Assembly (NCBI GenBank): GCA_934466515.1
Contig: CAKSLH010000008.1
Span: 1-31,174 of the forward strand
DNA: 31,174 nucleotides
Reading direction: 5' to 3'
DNA from: an uncultured Eubacteriales bacterium
GTDB taxonomy: Bacteria > Bacillota > Clostridia > Oscillospirales > Acutalibacteraceae
Made by a program: the position numbers and the translations under genes. The notes under the pieces are model-generated. The model saw only the letters and a program-made list of their open reading frames with translations. It did no database searches and had not been told where the DNA came from. The number at the start of each line of letters is the position of its first letter. Position 1 is the first letter of the stretch. Of the stretch, positions 1-8,260 are shown one piece after another.

Positions 1-64
1 ATATGAAAATAAATTTGCCTCTCTCGGACAACCTATATACAGGCTTGAGGCTTTTATTAACTGA
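1..64 (+). CDS. trmB: C-terminal end of tRNA (guanine-N7-)-methyltransferase TrmB (partial)
   Basis: Frame 2 is open from the window edge to the TGA at 62-64 and encodes a 20-residue tail containing YENKF, LGQPIYRLEA and a final FIN. TrmB proteins of Firmicutes end with a very similar stretch (EYEEKF followed by GQPIYR), so I read this as the 3' end of trmB, which makes N7-methylguanosine at tRNA position 46 using S-adenosylmethionine. The SAM-binding core lies outside the window, so the call rests only on this tail. It is followed after 63 bp by the next plus-strand gene. Confidence 0.6.
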   Translation, partial: YENKFASLGQPIYRLEAFIN

Positions 65-127
65 CAGTTAATATATTCGTAAAAAATATATGTTAGAATT
101 TAGGATATAAAATAACCGAGGTAGAAT

Positions 128-862
128 ATGGCGGATAAAAAAGTCAGCGAAACTATAAAGCAGCAGCGCTTTGCCCAAAAGGAATTTTTAGAGCTTAAAA
201 AAATGGAAAGCGGCGAAATAAAGCCCGAGCCAAAGCCGTCGGAAATCGACTCAGAGCCTAAAACCTTTAAGGGAAAGCTCAGTAATATCTGGTATCATTT
301 TAAATGGGCTATAATTTCGGTCGCTTTAGCTGCGGTCGTAATTTCGGTCTGCATCGCTCAGTGCGCTTCAAGAACGGATTATGATATGAAGATTGTGGTC
401 TATTCCGAATCGGCATATATTCCAGACGAGCTTAATAATCTTATGGCGGAATATATCGAAAAAATCTGCCCTGATATTAACGGAAACGGAAAAACAGATA
501 TTCAGGTTATAAACTGCTCTTATTCCGATAAAAGCACAGACGCGCAAAATCAGGTTCTCGCAAAGACAAAGCTTCAGACCTCGCTTGCTGCAGAGGACAG
601 CGCTTTTATCTATATTACCGACGAAAAGGGTCTTGATTATTTAAATCAGATTGCCGAGGGAGTATTTCACGGCGAGTCTGTTAAATTAGACGGGGATTTT
701 TATGATTACTGCAATAAAAACGATTTGATGAAGCTGCCCGACGGCCTTTATATTTCCTGCCGTGAAATTGAGGGCGCGGCTATAGGGAAATCCAAAAATG
801 CCAAGAAGATTTTCGACGCTTCGCAAGAGGTTATGGAAAAAATAGGAGTGAAATCCGAATGA
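128..862 (+). CDS. Single-pass membrane protein of unknown function
   Basis: I do not recognise the family of this 244-residue protein. The first ~50 residues are charged and Lys/Glu/Pro-rich, followed by one hydrophobic helix at about residues 56-77 (WAIISVALAAVVISVCIAQC). A polar domain of about 165 residues comes next. Few positive charges follow the helix and a basic segment precedes it, which suggests an N-in orientation with the C-terminal domain outside. There is no cleavable signal peptide. The start ATG has a GAGG site 6 bp upstream. The stop overlaps the next gene by 4 bp (ATGA), so the two are probably translationally coupled and co-transcribed, possibly from the trmB side. The external domain contains two cysteines (Cys113 and Cys128 by count), which could matter given the redox-type neighbour, but that is inference. 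Confidence 0.75.
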   Translation: MADKKVSETIKQQRFAQKEFLELKKMESGEIKPEPKPSEIDSEPKTFKGKLSNIWYHFKWAIISVALAAVVISVCIAQCASRTDYDMKIVVYSESAYIPDELNNLMAEYIEKICPDINGNGKTDIQVINCSYSDKSTDAQNQVLAKTKLQTSLAAEDSAFIYITDEKGLDYLNQIAEGVFHGESVKLDGDFYDYCNKNDLMKLPDGLYISCREIEGAAIGKSKNAKKIFDASQEVMEKIGVKSE

Positions 863-1056
863 AGATAAAATTAAATCCCGATAAAAAAATCGTGGAAACG
901 GTTAAAAAGGGTCTTAAGGAGCGCGGCGGCTATTGCCCGTGCAGATTGCAGAAAAACGAGGATACAAAGTGTATGTGCAAGGAGTTCAGAGACCAGATTG
1001 CCGACCCCGATTTTGAAGGCTTCTGCCACTGTATGCTCTATTATAAGGAAAAATAG
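859..1056 (+). CDS. Small ferredoxin-thioredoxin reductase catalytic-domain-like protein
   Basis: This 65-residue protein carries three Cys-x-Cys pairs: C26-P-C28, C38-M-C40 and C56-H-C58. The CPC...CxC...CHC order is the signature of the ferredoxin-thioredoxin reductase catalytic subunit. In that family four cysteines hold a [4Fe-4S] cluster and two form the redox-active disulfide. The inter-pair spacing here (9 and 15 residues) differs from the plant enzyme as I recall it, as is common for the short clostridial versions. The gene is far shorter than plant FTR but covers the cysteine core. It starts within the stop of the upstream membrane-protein gene (ATGA overlap) and is followed immediately by a terminator, so it ends that operon. 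Its partner thioredoxin or electron donor is not in the window. Confidence 0.75.
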   Translation: MKIKLNPDKKIVETVKKGLKERGGYCPCRLQKNEDTKCMCKEFRDQIADPDFEGFCHCMLYYKEK

Positions 1057-1057
1057 T

Positions 1058-1086
1058 AAAAGCAACCGCTTATGCGGTTGCTTTTT
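1058..1086 (+). terminator. Rho-independent terminator after the FTR-like gene
   Basis: A perfect stem AAAGCAACCGC / GCGGTTGCTTT with a TTAT loop is followed by a short T-run. It begins right after the stop codon at 1056 and separates the first operon from the yicC promoter. Confidence 0.9.
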
Positions 1087-1118
1087 GCAATTTATTGCAA
1101 GAAAAAGGCTTTAAAACA

Positions 1119-1147
1119 TTGACAAAATGCGGTTTTTTTGGTAAAAT
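1119..1147 (+). promoter_or_regulatory. Sigma-A promoter driving the yicC-remA-gmk gene train
   Basis: TTGACA at 1119-1124 and TAAAAT at 1142-1147 are separated by exactly 17 bp. Predicted transcription starts around 1154, about 30 bp before yicC. This is the only strong sigma-A promoter I could find between 1090 and 18170 on this strand. Confidence 0.85.
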
Positions 1148-1182
1148 AATATGAAATATTTTTTTGTTCCGGAGGGCGAAAA

Positions 1183-2061
1183 ATGGTTGTCAGTATGACA
1201 GGCTTCGGGAGAGCTAAAAAATCTGTCGGCGATTTTGAGGTTTTAGTTGAAATTAAATCGGTAAATAACAGATTTTTTGAATATTCTTCAAGAATTCCGA
1301 GGGCTTATCAGTTTCTTGACGAAGGCTTAAAAAGACTTATTAAGGATAAGGTTTCAAGAGGCAAGGTCGATGTAAGCGTTAATATAAGCAATAAAAGCGA
1401 GAATTCGGTTTGTTTTTCCGTCAATGAGGAATACTTATCTAATCTTCTCGCGGCTTACACAGCGGCGGCTAAAAAATTCAAAATAAAGAATGATATTAAG
1501 CTGTCAGACTTAACAGATAATCCCGAAATTTTTTCCGTATCAAAAGCTGATGTTGATGAGAAGGAAGCTGAAAGCGCTTTGCTTTTTACGGCAAAAGAGG
1601 CGCTTGACGGGTTTATTGCAATGAGAGCCGCCGAGGGAGAAAAATTAAAAACGGATATAAATTCAAGGGCTGATAAAATTCTCGAATGCGTTTCATTCGT
1701 TGAAGAAAGGTCTCCGCAATCGGCAGCTTTGTACACGGAAAGATTAAAACAGAAAATTTCAGAGCTTGCGGGCGACACTTCGTTTGACGAGGGCAGGCTT
1801 TTAACAGAGGTTGCGATTTTCGCCGATAAGATAGCGGTAGATGAGGAAACAGTAAGGCTTAAAAGCCATATTTCACAGCTTAAGGCATTGCTTGAAACAG
1901 GCGGACCGATAGGCAGAAAGCTTGATTTTATAGTTCAGGAAATGAACAGAGAGGCTAATACAATAGGCTCTAAGGCGCAGGATCTTGAGATTACCCGCAC
2001 CGTCCTTGATATCAAGGCGGAAATTGAAAAAATCCGCGAGCAAATCCAGAATATAGAATAA
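1183..2061 (+). CDS. yicC: YicC family endoribonuclease
   Basis: The 292-residue length is normal for YicC. The N-terminal domain opens with the hallmark MTGFGRA and continues with VEIKSVNNRFFE and RGKVDVSVNI. The C-terminal DUF1732 domain contains ADKIAVDEETVRLKSH, a GGPIGRKLDFIVQEMNREANT stretch, and a terminal helix ending KAEIEKIREQIQN. YicC proteins are reported endoribonucleases that act on structured small RNAs. The ATG is preceded by GGAGGG 6 bp upstream. The gene lies first behind a strong promoter and only 9 bp before remA, in the widely conserved yicC-remA-gmk-rpoZ-priA order. Confidence 0.95.
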   Translation: MVVSMTGFGRAKKSVGDFEVLVEIKSVNNRFFEYSSRIPRAYQFLDEGLKRLIKDKVSRGKVDVSVNISNKSENSVCFSVNEEYLSNLLAAYTAAAKKFKIKNDIKLSDLTDNPEIFSVSKADVDEKEAESALLFTAKEALDGFIAMRAAEGEKLKTDINSRADKILECVSFVEERSPQSAALYTERLKQKISELAGDTSFDEGRLLTEVAIFADKIAVDEETVRLKSHISQLKALLETGGPIGRKLDFIVQEMNREANTIGSKAQDLEITRTVLDIKAEIEKIREQIQNIE

Positions 2062-2070
2062 GGGGAAAAT

Positions 2071-2343
2071 ATGAAGCTTGTTAATATCGGATTCGGAAAT
2101 ATGGTCAGCGCTAACAGAATAATCGCTATCGTAAGCCCCGAATCGGCACCGATAAAAAGAATAGTGCAGGACGCAAAGGAACGCGGCACATTGATAGACG
2201 CAACCCACGGCAGACGGACCCGCGCTGTCATTATAACCGACAGCGACCATGTAATTCTTACCTATCTGCAGTCTGAAACGGTTTCAAATAAAATTATCGC
2301 CGATGACGATATTATTGAGGATGAGGATGAAGAGGATGAGTAA
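2071..2343 (+). CDS. remA: DUF370 / extracellular matrix regulator RemA
   Basis: This 90-residue protein starts MKLVNIGFGNMVSANRII and carries the conserved DATHGRRTRAVIITDS core of RemA (DUF370). In Bacillus subtilis RemA is a DNA-binding activator of biofilm-matrix and osmoprotection genes. Wide conservation upstream of gmk in non-biofilm clostridia suggests a broader role. The C-terminal 15 residues are almost entirely acidic (DDDIIEDEDEEDE), and the coding sequence of that tail also supplies the Shine-Dalgarno site and start of gmk. Overlap with gmk is 8 bp. Confidence 0.93.
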   Translation: MKLVNIGFGNMVSANRIIAIVSPESAPIKRIVQDAKERGTLIDATHGRRTRAVIITDSDHVILTYLQSETVSNKIIADDDIIEDEDEEDE

Positions 2344-2941
2344 GGGTAATTTATTTATAATTTCAGGCCCTTCGGGCTCGGGCAAGGATACGGTGCTTGC
2401 AAAGGTCTTTGAAAAATATCCCGAAATTTTCTTTTCGATTTCTTCGGTTACAAGACCGATGAGAAAAGGAGAAAAAGAAGGAGAAAAGTATAATTTTATT
2501 TCTCGGGAAAAATTCGAACGGATGATAACCGAGGGGCTTTTGCTTGAACATAATGTTTTTGTCGATAATTATTACGGCACACCGAAGGCTCCCGTTGTAG
2601 AGCATATTGAAAGCGGCAGAGATGTAATTATCGAGGTCGATGTAAACGGCGCGGCGCAGATTCGCTCAAATTATAAAGAGGCTGTAAGCATTTTTATAAT
2701 GCCGCCGTCATTAAAGGTATTAAAAGAAAGGCTTTCGGGAAGAGAAACAGACTCAAAAGAGGTTATCGAAAGCAGAACAGAGGCGGCTCTTGCCGAAATC
2801 GCAAGGGCTGACGAGTATGATTATATAGTTATAAACGACAGCCTTGAAAAAGCCGTCGATGATGTTTGTGCGATTATAAGAAGCTGTTCATTGACAGAAA
2901 AATCTCAGGAACATCTTATAAATGAAGTTTTGTCTAAATAA
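2336..2941 (+). CDS. gmk: Guanylate kinase
   Basis: Gmk phosphorylates GMP to GDP with ATP. The protein opens with MSKGNLFIISG followed by the P-loop GPSGSGKDTV. It then has SVTRPMRKGEKEGEKYNFIS (GMP-binding region), YYGTPKAPV, and the VIIEVDVNGAAQIRS stretch. The start at 2336 gives the normal 201-residue length. A GAGG at 2323-2326 lies 9 bp ahead of it. The frame is open to an ATG at 2303, but that would add 11 residues encoded inside the remA acidic tail and has no ribosome site. Overlap with remA and tight spacing to rpoZ imply co-expression. Confidence 0.97.
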   Translation: MSKGNLFIISGPSGSGKDTVLAKVFEKYPEIFFSISSVTRPMRKGEKEGEKYNFISREKFERMITEGLLLEHNVFVDNYYGTPKAPVVEHIESGRDVIIEVDVNGAAQIRSNYKEAVSIFIMPPSLKVLKERLSGRETDSKEVIESRTEAALAEIARADEYDYIVINDSLEKAVDDVCAIIRSCSLTEKSQEHLINEVLSK

Positions 2942-2957
2942 GAAAGGAATGCTTTAT

Positions 2958-3140
2958 ATGTTAAATCCGGCAATCGGCAAATTGATTGAATTCTATGACA
3001 ACAGATACCGTCTCGTTACGGACATTGCGAAATGCGCCCGCGAGGTTTCCGAGGAGGCAGAGAAAAACGGCGAAATTCTCATTGAAAAGCCTGTAAGCAT
3101 TGCGATAAATAAGCTTGCCGAGCAAAATCATCTTATTTAA
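2958..3140 (+). CDS. rpoZ: DNA-directed RNA polymerase omega subunit
   Basis: This short protein begins MLNPAIGKLIEFYDNRYRLV and has the omega signature around TDIAKCAREVSEEA and KPVSIAINKLAE. Omega stabilises the beta' subunit. Of the in-frame starts at 2922, 2949 and 2958, I chose 2958 because AAAGGA at 2943-2948 lies 9 bp before it and the protein then starts as omega subunits usually do. This gives 60 residues. Position directly after gmk is the usual one. Confidence 0.9.
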   Translation: MLNPAIGKLIEFYDNRYRLVTDIAKCAREVSEEAEKNGEILIEKPVSIAINKLAEQNHLI

Positions 3141-3170
3141 TTAAAATTTTTCGGTTGGGGGTGTACTTTT

Positions 3171-5591
3171 ATGGTAACTGCTCAGATAGTTCTTCACGGT
3201 GCTTCTGCGGCTTACGATAAAAAGTACACCTATGCTGTTTCAGAGGAGCTTTTGAGCAAAGCTAAGGCAGGCTGCAGAGTAACCGTACCTTTCGGAAGAA
3301 GCAATATAAAAAAGCAGGGAATGATTTTAAATATTTCTCGGTCCGATGATAAAAAATTAAAATTTATCTCGGAGGTTATTGACGAAAAGCCTGTTTTGAA
3401 TGACGAAAGCTTAAAAATGTGCGAGTGGATGAAGGAGCATACCTTCTGCACTTATTTTGACGCAATTCATGCTCTTCTCCCAACGGGTCTTACCTATAAA
3501 TTCGTTGATTACTATACCGCAAACGGCGAGTTCTGCACAGGGCTTTTAAGTGAAAGCGAAAGACAAGTTTACGATTTTATACTTTCAAACGGTCATGCCG
3601 ATATAAAAAGGCTTAAAAAGGCATATCCTGACGCGGAAAAAACCGCCGAATCGCTTGTTTTAAAGGAAGCTGTGTTTAAAAACAGCGAGCCTAAAAGAAA
3701 AATGGGCGACCCGATGAGAAAATATGTAAGACTGAATGCCGATTTTGATAATTCGTCACCGCTTACGCAAAGGCAAAAGGAAATTGTTGAGGTTTTAGAA
3801 ACTGTCGGCTGCGTAAGCCTAAAGGAAATTCAGTATTTTACGGGCGTTTCGCTTTCGGTTATTTCGGCGCTTGAAAAAAAAGGCGCTGTTACCGTTTTTG
3901 AAAAGGAAGAGCCGAGATACAGCTTTAAGGGTGAAAAGGAAGGAATTCAGACTCCTATAAAGCTTACGGACGAGCAAAATAAAGCCTTTTTGGGTCTTGA
4001 AGGCCTTTTGAACGAAAATAAAGCCCATACCGCTCTTTTATACGGCGTTACGGGAAGCGGAAAAACGCAGGTTTTTCTAAAGCTTGCCGACAGCGCTTTA
4101 AGCGCGGGCAAATCCGTTATAATAATGGTGCCGGAAATCGCGCTTACACCTCAGATTATAAATATTTTTTCTTCCCGTTACGGCAGTAAGACCGCCGTTT
4201 TCCACAGCGCAATGTCGCTTGGAAGAAGAATGGAAGAATATAACCGCGTTAAAAGCGATGAAGCGAAAATTGCCATAGGAACAAGAAGCGCGGTGTTCGC
4301 CCCGACCGATAATTTAGGTCTTATAATTATAGACGAGGAGCAGGAGCATACATATAAATCCGAACAGTCGCCTAAATTTCATGCAAGAGAGCTTGCGGGC
4401 TTTAGGGCTAAATATAATAATGCGCTTCTTTGCCTTGCGAGCGCAACTCCGTCCTTGGAGTCATACAGCAAGGCGCTTAACGGGACTTATAAGCTTTTTA
4501 CTTTAAAAAACCGTTACGGCGGCTCGGTTTTGCCCGAGACCGAAGTAGTCGATATGAAAAAAGAAATTTTAAGCGGCAATTCCTCGGCGCTCAGCATGGA
4601 GCTAACTCAGGCTATAGACGAGGAATTAAGTCAGAATAAACAGGTTATTTTGCTGCTTAACAGAAGAGGGAGAAATACCTATGTTTCTTGCCCTAACTGC
4701 GGCTGGGTCGCGGCGTGCCCTAATTGCAGCGTAACCCTGACATACCATTCTGCAAACGGCAGACTGATGTGCCACTACTGCGGATATTCCGAAAAGGTAA
4801 CAAAAAAATGTCCTCAGTGCGGCGGTGAGAATGTCAGGTTTATGGGCGTCGGTACTCAAAAGATAGAAGAAGAGCTTAAAATGCTCTTTAATAACGCGAG
4901 AATTCTTCGGCTTGACGCCGACAGTACCACAGCAAGAGATTCCTATTCGGAATATCTTACCGAATTCGCCGAGCATAAATACGATATTATGATAGGCACT
5001 CAGATGGTTGCTAAGGGTCTTGATTTTCCGAATGTTTCCTTAGTCGGAGTTATAGGCGCCGATATGGCGATGTACAGCGAGGATTACAGAGGTTTTGAAA
5101 GAACCTTTTCGCTTATAACTCAGGTTGTCGGACGAGCCGGCAGAAACGGCGGAAGCGGAAGGGCGATAATTCAGACAACCGACCCTCAGAGTAATGTTAT
5201 CGAGCTTGCAAAAAGGCAGGATTACGAGGCTTTTTACGATTCCGAAATTATGACGAGAAGGCTTATGATTTATCCGCCGTTTTGCACTATTTGTCAGGTC
5301 GCGGTAATTTCCGATAAAGCCGATCTTGCGTATGACGCAATAAAAAAGATTTTCGATAATATCACATCGCTTGTGAATAAGGAAAGCGGAGCTTATAAGG
5401 ATATAAAGCTTATTATTTTAGGGCCTGCGCCTGCCTGCGTTTTCAAGGTCAATAATAAATACAGATACAGAATGATAATAAAATGCAAAAACACGGCAAA
5501 ATTCAGAGAAATGCTTAAAATTGCATCGGATATAAGGCTTTCGGGGAATACGGCCGTTTCAATAGATATCGACCCCGAAACAATTCTTTAA
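3171..5591 (+). CDS. priA: Primosomal protein N' (replication restart helicase PriA)
   Basis: PriA is a 3'-5' DNA helicase that reloads the replisome at stalled forks. At 806 residues it is full length. The N-terminal 3'-DNA-binding domain starts near residue 1 (AQIVLHGASAAYDKKYTY). Walker A GVTGSGKT is at about residues 292-299, and the Walker B/motif II is DEEQ at 388-391. A zinc-binding module of paired cysteines (CPNC, CPNC, CHYC, CPQC) spans about 507-550, followed by helicase motifs including GTQMVAKGLDFPNV and QVVGRAGRNG. The Gln in DEEQ replaces the His of the usual DEEH. The ATG at 3171 follows a GGGGGTG site. It sits 30 bp after rpoZ and 15 bp before def. Confidence 0.97.
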   Translation: MVTAQIVLHGASAAYDKKYTYAVSEELLSKAKAGCRVTVPFGRSNIKKQGMILNISRSDDKKLKFISEVIDEKPVLNDESLKMCEWMKEHTFCTYFDAIHALLPTGLTYKFVDYYTANGEFCTGLLSESERQVYDFILSNGHADIKRLKKAYPDAEKTAESLVLKEAVFKNSEPKRKMGDPMRKYVRLNADFDNSSPLTQRQKEIVEVLETVGCVSLKEIQYFTGVSLSVISALEKKGAVTVFEKEEPRYSFKGEKEGIQTPIKLTDEQNKAFLGLEGLLNENKAHTALLYGVTGSGKTQVFLKLADSALSAGKSVIIMVPEIALTPQIINIFSSRYGSKTAVFHSAMSLGRRMEEYNRVKSDEAKIAIGTRSAVFAPTDNLGLIIIDEEQEHTYKSEQSPKFHARELAGFRAKYNNALLCLASATPSLESYSKALNGTYKLFTLKNRYGGSVLPETEVVDMKKEILSGNSSALSMELTQAIDEELSQNKQVILLLNRRGRNTYVSCPNCGWVAACPNCSVTLTYHSANGRLMCHYCGYSEKVTKKCPQCGGENVRFMGVGTQKIEEELKMLFNNARILRLDADSTTARDSYSEYLTEFAEHKYDIMIGTQMVAKGLDFPNVSLVGVIGADMAMYSEDYRGFERTFSLITQVVGRAGRNGGSGRAIIQTTDPQSNVIELAKRQDYEAFYDSEIMTRRLMIYPPFCTICQVAVISDKADLAYDAIKKIFDNITSLVNKESGAYKDIKLIILGPAPACVFKVNNKYRYRMIIKCKNTAKFREMLKIASDIRLSGNTAVSIDIDPETIL

Positions 5592-5606
5592 AAAGGAGCG
5601 CAAAAA

Positions 5607-6053
5607 ATGGCTATAAGAAATATCGTTAAGTTAGGCGATGAAATTCTCCGCAAGGTGTGCAGAACCCAGCTTACTTTTGACGAAAGACTCCATACCGTTC
5701 TTGACGATATGGCTCAGACTATGTATAAGGCGGAGGGTGTAGGTCTTGCCGCTCCTCAGGTAGGAATTTTAAGAAGATACTGCATTGTTGATGTCGGCGA
5801 CGGGCTTATTGAGCTTATAAATCCCGTTGTTGTTGAAACAAGCGGTTCGCAGACAGGGGAAGAGGGCTGCCTTTCAATCCCAGGGAGATATGAAACCGTT
5901 ACAAGACCCATGCATGCATTGGTCCGCGCTCAGGACAGATTCGGAAATAATTTCACCGTTGAGGGCGAGGGGCTTAAGGCCAGAGCGCTTTTGCATGAAA
6001 TTGACCATTTGGACGGAATTTTATATATAGATAAAGCTGATAAGGAGAAATAA
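5607..6053 (+). CDS. def: Peptide deformylase
   Basis: Def removes the formyl group from nascent N-formyl-methionine using a metal centre. All three family motifs are present: GVGLAAPQ at 44-51, EGCLS at 86-90 (Cys metal ligand), and HEIDH at 130-134 (two His ligands and catalytic Glu). The 148-residue length is typical of the short type-1 enzymes. AAAGGAG precedes the ATG. The stop abuts the fmt start with no gap. Def and Fmt catalyse opposite ends of the formylation cycle and are a classical gene pair. Confidence 0.97.
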   Translation: MAIRNIVKLGDEILRKVCRTQLTFDERLHTVLDDMAQTMYKAEGVGLAAPQVGILRRYCIVDVGDGLIELINPVVVETSGSQTGEEGCLSIPGRYETVTRPMHALVRAQDRFGNNFTVEGEGLKARALLHEIDHLDGILYIDKADKEK

Positions 6054-6983
6054 ATGCGAATAGTTTTTATGGGCACTCCCGAATATTCGGTTGAAACTTT
6101 AAAAGCTCTGATAAAAGCGGGACATGATGTAAAAGCGGTGTTTGCTCAGCCCGATAAGCCTGTCGGCAGAAAACAGATTTTAACGGCTCCGCCCGTCAAG
6201 GTTTATGCCTTAAAGCATAATATCCCTGTTTATCAGCCGGCTAAGATAAAAAACAATGACGAAGTTTTATCCGTGCTTAAAAGTATTGACGCCGATATAA
6301 TCGTTGTAGTAGCCTACGGAAAAATTCTTCCTAAGGAAATCCTTAATATGTATAAATACGGCTGTATAAACGGACATGCCTCTTTGCTCCCGAAATACAG
6401 AGGCGCGTCTCCTATCCAATGGGCAGTTGTAAACGGCGAAACGCAGACCGGCGTTACCGTTATGCAAATGGACGAGGGAATGGATACAGGCGATATTATT
6501 GATACCTGCAAGGTCGAAATTTCTGATAACGATACGGCTGACAGCATGTTTGATAAGCTTGCGCCGGTTTCCGCAGAGCTTACCGTTAAGGTGCTTGAAA
6601 GTATTGAAAACAATACTGCCGATAAACACAAGCAGGACGAAGAGAAAGCGACCTATGCTTCGATTATAAAAAAGGAAATGGCACATCTCGATTTTAATAA
6701 GAACGCGCATGCCGTTAGGTGTGCTGTCAGAGGGTATTATTCATGGCCCTGCGCATTTTTCTTCTTTAAGAATAAGAGAATAAAGGTCATAGAATGCTCG
6801 GAAGCTAAGGGAATAGGTATTGAAGCAGGGGAGTTAAAGGCAATAAATAAAGAGCTGTTTGTTTCATGCGGTGATAATACCGCCGTAAGGCTTGATATTA
6901 TTCAGCCTGAGGGCTCAAAGCCGATGAAAGCCTCCGATTGGCTCAACGGCAACAGCATTCAAAACGGCGAAAGAGCGGAATAA
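6054..6983 (+). CDS. fmt: Methionyl-tRNA formyltransferase
   Basis: Fmt transfers a formyl group from 10-formyl-THF to Met-tRNAfMet. The 309-residue protein begins MRIVFMGTPEYSVETLKALI, typical of the family. It contains the catalytic-loop signature NGHASLLPKYRGASPI (catalytic Asn106 and His108 by count) and QMDEGMDTGDI. A C-terminal OB-like domain follows from about residue 205. The ATG directly follows the def stop, and GGAGAAATAA supplies the ribosome site. One base separates its stop from rsmB. Confidence 0.97.
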   Translation: MRIVFMGTPEYSVETLKALIKAGHDVKAVFAQPDKPVGRKQILTAPPVKVYALKHNIPVYQPAKIKNNDEVLSVLKSIDADIIVVVAYGKILPKEILNMYKYGCINGHASLLPKYRGASPIQWAVVNGETQTGVTVMQMDEGMDTGDIIDTCKVEISDNDTADSMFDKLAPVSAELTVKVLESIENNTADKHKQDEEKATYASIIKKEMAHLDFNKNAHAVRCAVRGYYSWPCAFFFFKNKRIKVIECSEAKGIGIEAGELKAINKELFVSCGDNTAVRLDIIQPEGSKPMKASDWLNGNSIQNGERAE

Positions 6984-6984
6984 T

Positions 6985-8259
6985 ATGACAAGTGCCAGAA
7001 AAACCGCCGTTGATATATTATGCTCTGTAGAGTCGGATTCGGCTTATTCAAATATAACCGTTAATAAGTATCTTAAAGGCAGCGATTTAAGCCCATGCGA
7101 TAAAGCGCTTGTCTCAAATCTGGTTTATGGTGTGCTTGACAGAAAAATCACCTTGGATTATATAATTTCAAGCTTTATAACTTCAAAAATAAGCAAGCTT
7201 AAGCCTATAACCCTTAATTCGCTTCGCATAGCGGTTTATCAGATAAAATATCTTGAAAAAATTCCAGACAGCGCCGCGGTTAATGAATCGGTCAATATCG
7301 TAAAAGCTTCAAAGGAAAGATATAATTCTTCCTTTGTAAACGGCGTTTTGAGAAGCTTTTTAAGAAAAGGCTGCGAAATTCCCGATGATGACAGTATAAC
7401 TTCTCTTTCGGTTAAGTATTCCTGTCCCGCTGCTCTTATTGAAAGCTATATAAATGATTACGGATTAAGCGACGCAAAAGGAATTCTTGATTTTTCACTG
7501 CTTGCTCCGCCCGTTTTTTTAAGGGTGAATAATTGCAAAACCGATTTAAAAGAGCTGCAAATACTTCTTTTAAATGAGGGCATTGAGACATGTGAGGAAA
7601 GAGAAAATTGTCTTAAGGTAATTTCAGGTGAGGACAAGCTTTTTGTCGGGAACGCATTTAAAGAAGGACTTTTTCATGTTCAGGATACGGCGTCTCAGAT
7701 AAGCGTTGAGAAGGCGGAATTAAAACCTAAAACAAGAATTCTCGATATGTGTTCAGCCCCCGGGGGCAAGGCCTTCACGGCGGCGGAGATAATCGGTGAT
7801 GACGGCGAAATAATCGCCTGCGATAAATATGAAAAGAGAACAGAGCTTATAAATAAAGGCGCAAAGAGACTCGGTCTTAATAGCATAAAATGCAAAACTG
7901 CGGACGCAACCGTTTATAATAAGGATTTCGGAATATTTGACAGCGTTCTTTGCGATGTTCCGTGCTCAGGTCTCGGAGTGATAAGAAGAAAGCCGGAAAT
8001 AAAATATAAGTCTTTTGAAAAATTCAAAGGTCTTGAAGAAATTCAGCTTAAGATTTTAAGCAATGCGGACAATTATCTAAAAAAAGGCGGCAGGCTTTTT
8101 TATTCCACCTGTACTCTGAGAAAGGCGGAAAATGAGGGCATTTTAAATAGTTTTCTTGACAAATATCCGCATTATGAGTTAAAATATCATCATACGTATT
8201 TGCCGCACATTGATAAGACGGACGGTTTTTTCTGTGCGTTGCTTATAAAAAGCAGGTGA
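6985..8259 (+). CDS. rsmB: 16S rRNA (cytosine(967)-C(5))-methyltransferase RsmB
   Basis: RsmB makes m5C967 in 16S rRNA. The 424-residue protein has an N-terminal NusB-like RNA-binding domain (about 1-140, including YGVLDRKITLDYII). A Rossmann methyltransferase domain follows, with SAM motif LDMCSAPGGKAFTAAEI, the motif IV cysteine in DVPCSGLGVIRRKPEI, and the catalytic motif VI cysteine in YSTCTL. Both active-site cysteines of the Nop2/Sun family are present. It follows fmt by one base, the usual fmt-rsmB-rlmN order, and its stop lies within the apparent ribosome site for rlmN. Confidence 0.96.
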   Translation: MTSARKTAVDILCSVESDSAYSNITVNKYLKGSDLSPCDKALVSNLVYGVLDRKITLDYIISSFITSKISKLKPITLNSLRIAVYQIKYLEKIPDSAAVNESVNIVKASKERYNSSFVNGVLRSFLRKGCEIPDDDSITSLSVKYSCPAALIESYINDYGLSDAKGILDFSLLAPPVFLRVNNCKTDLKELQILLLNEGIETCEERENCLKVISGEDKLFVGNAFKEGLFHVQDTASQISVEKAELKPKTRILDMCSAPGGKAFTAAEIIGDDGEIIACDKYEKRTELINKGAKRLGLNSIKCKTADATVYNKDFGIFDSVLCDVPCSGLGVIRRKPEIKYKSFEKFKGLEEIQLKILSNADNYLKKGGRLFYSTCTLRKAENEGILNSFLDKYPHYELKYHHTYLPHIDKTDGFFCALLIKSR

Positions 8260-8260
8260 G

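Noticed and set aside
871..1065. 64-codon minus-strand frame opposite the FTR-like gene
   Set aside because: It is the complement of the six-cysteine gene, runs through the terminator stem, and has no ribosome site or family features.
1873..2250. Overlapping minus-strand open frames across yicC and remA
   Set aside because: Low-complexity shadows of strongly conserved plus-strand genes with no start signals.
2303..2335. Longer start for guanylate kinase at 2303
   Set aside because: It adds 11 residues not seen in Gmk, inside the acidic tail of remA, and lacks a Shine-Dalgarno site; 2336 has GAGG at 9 bp.
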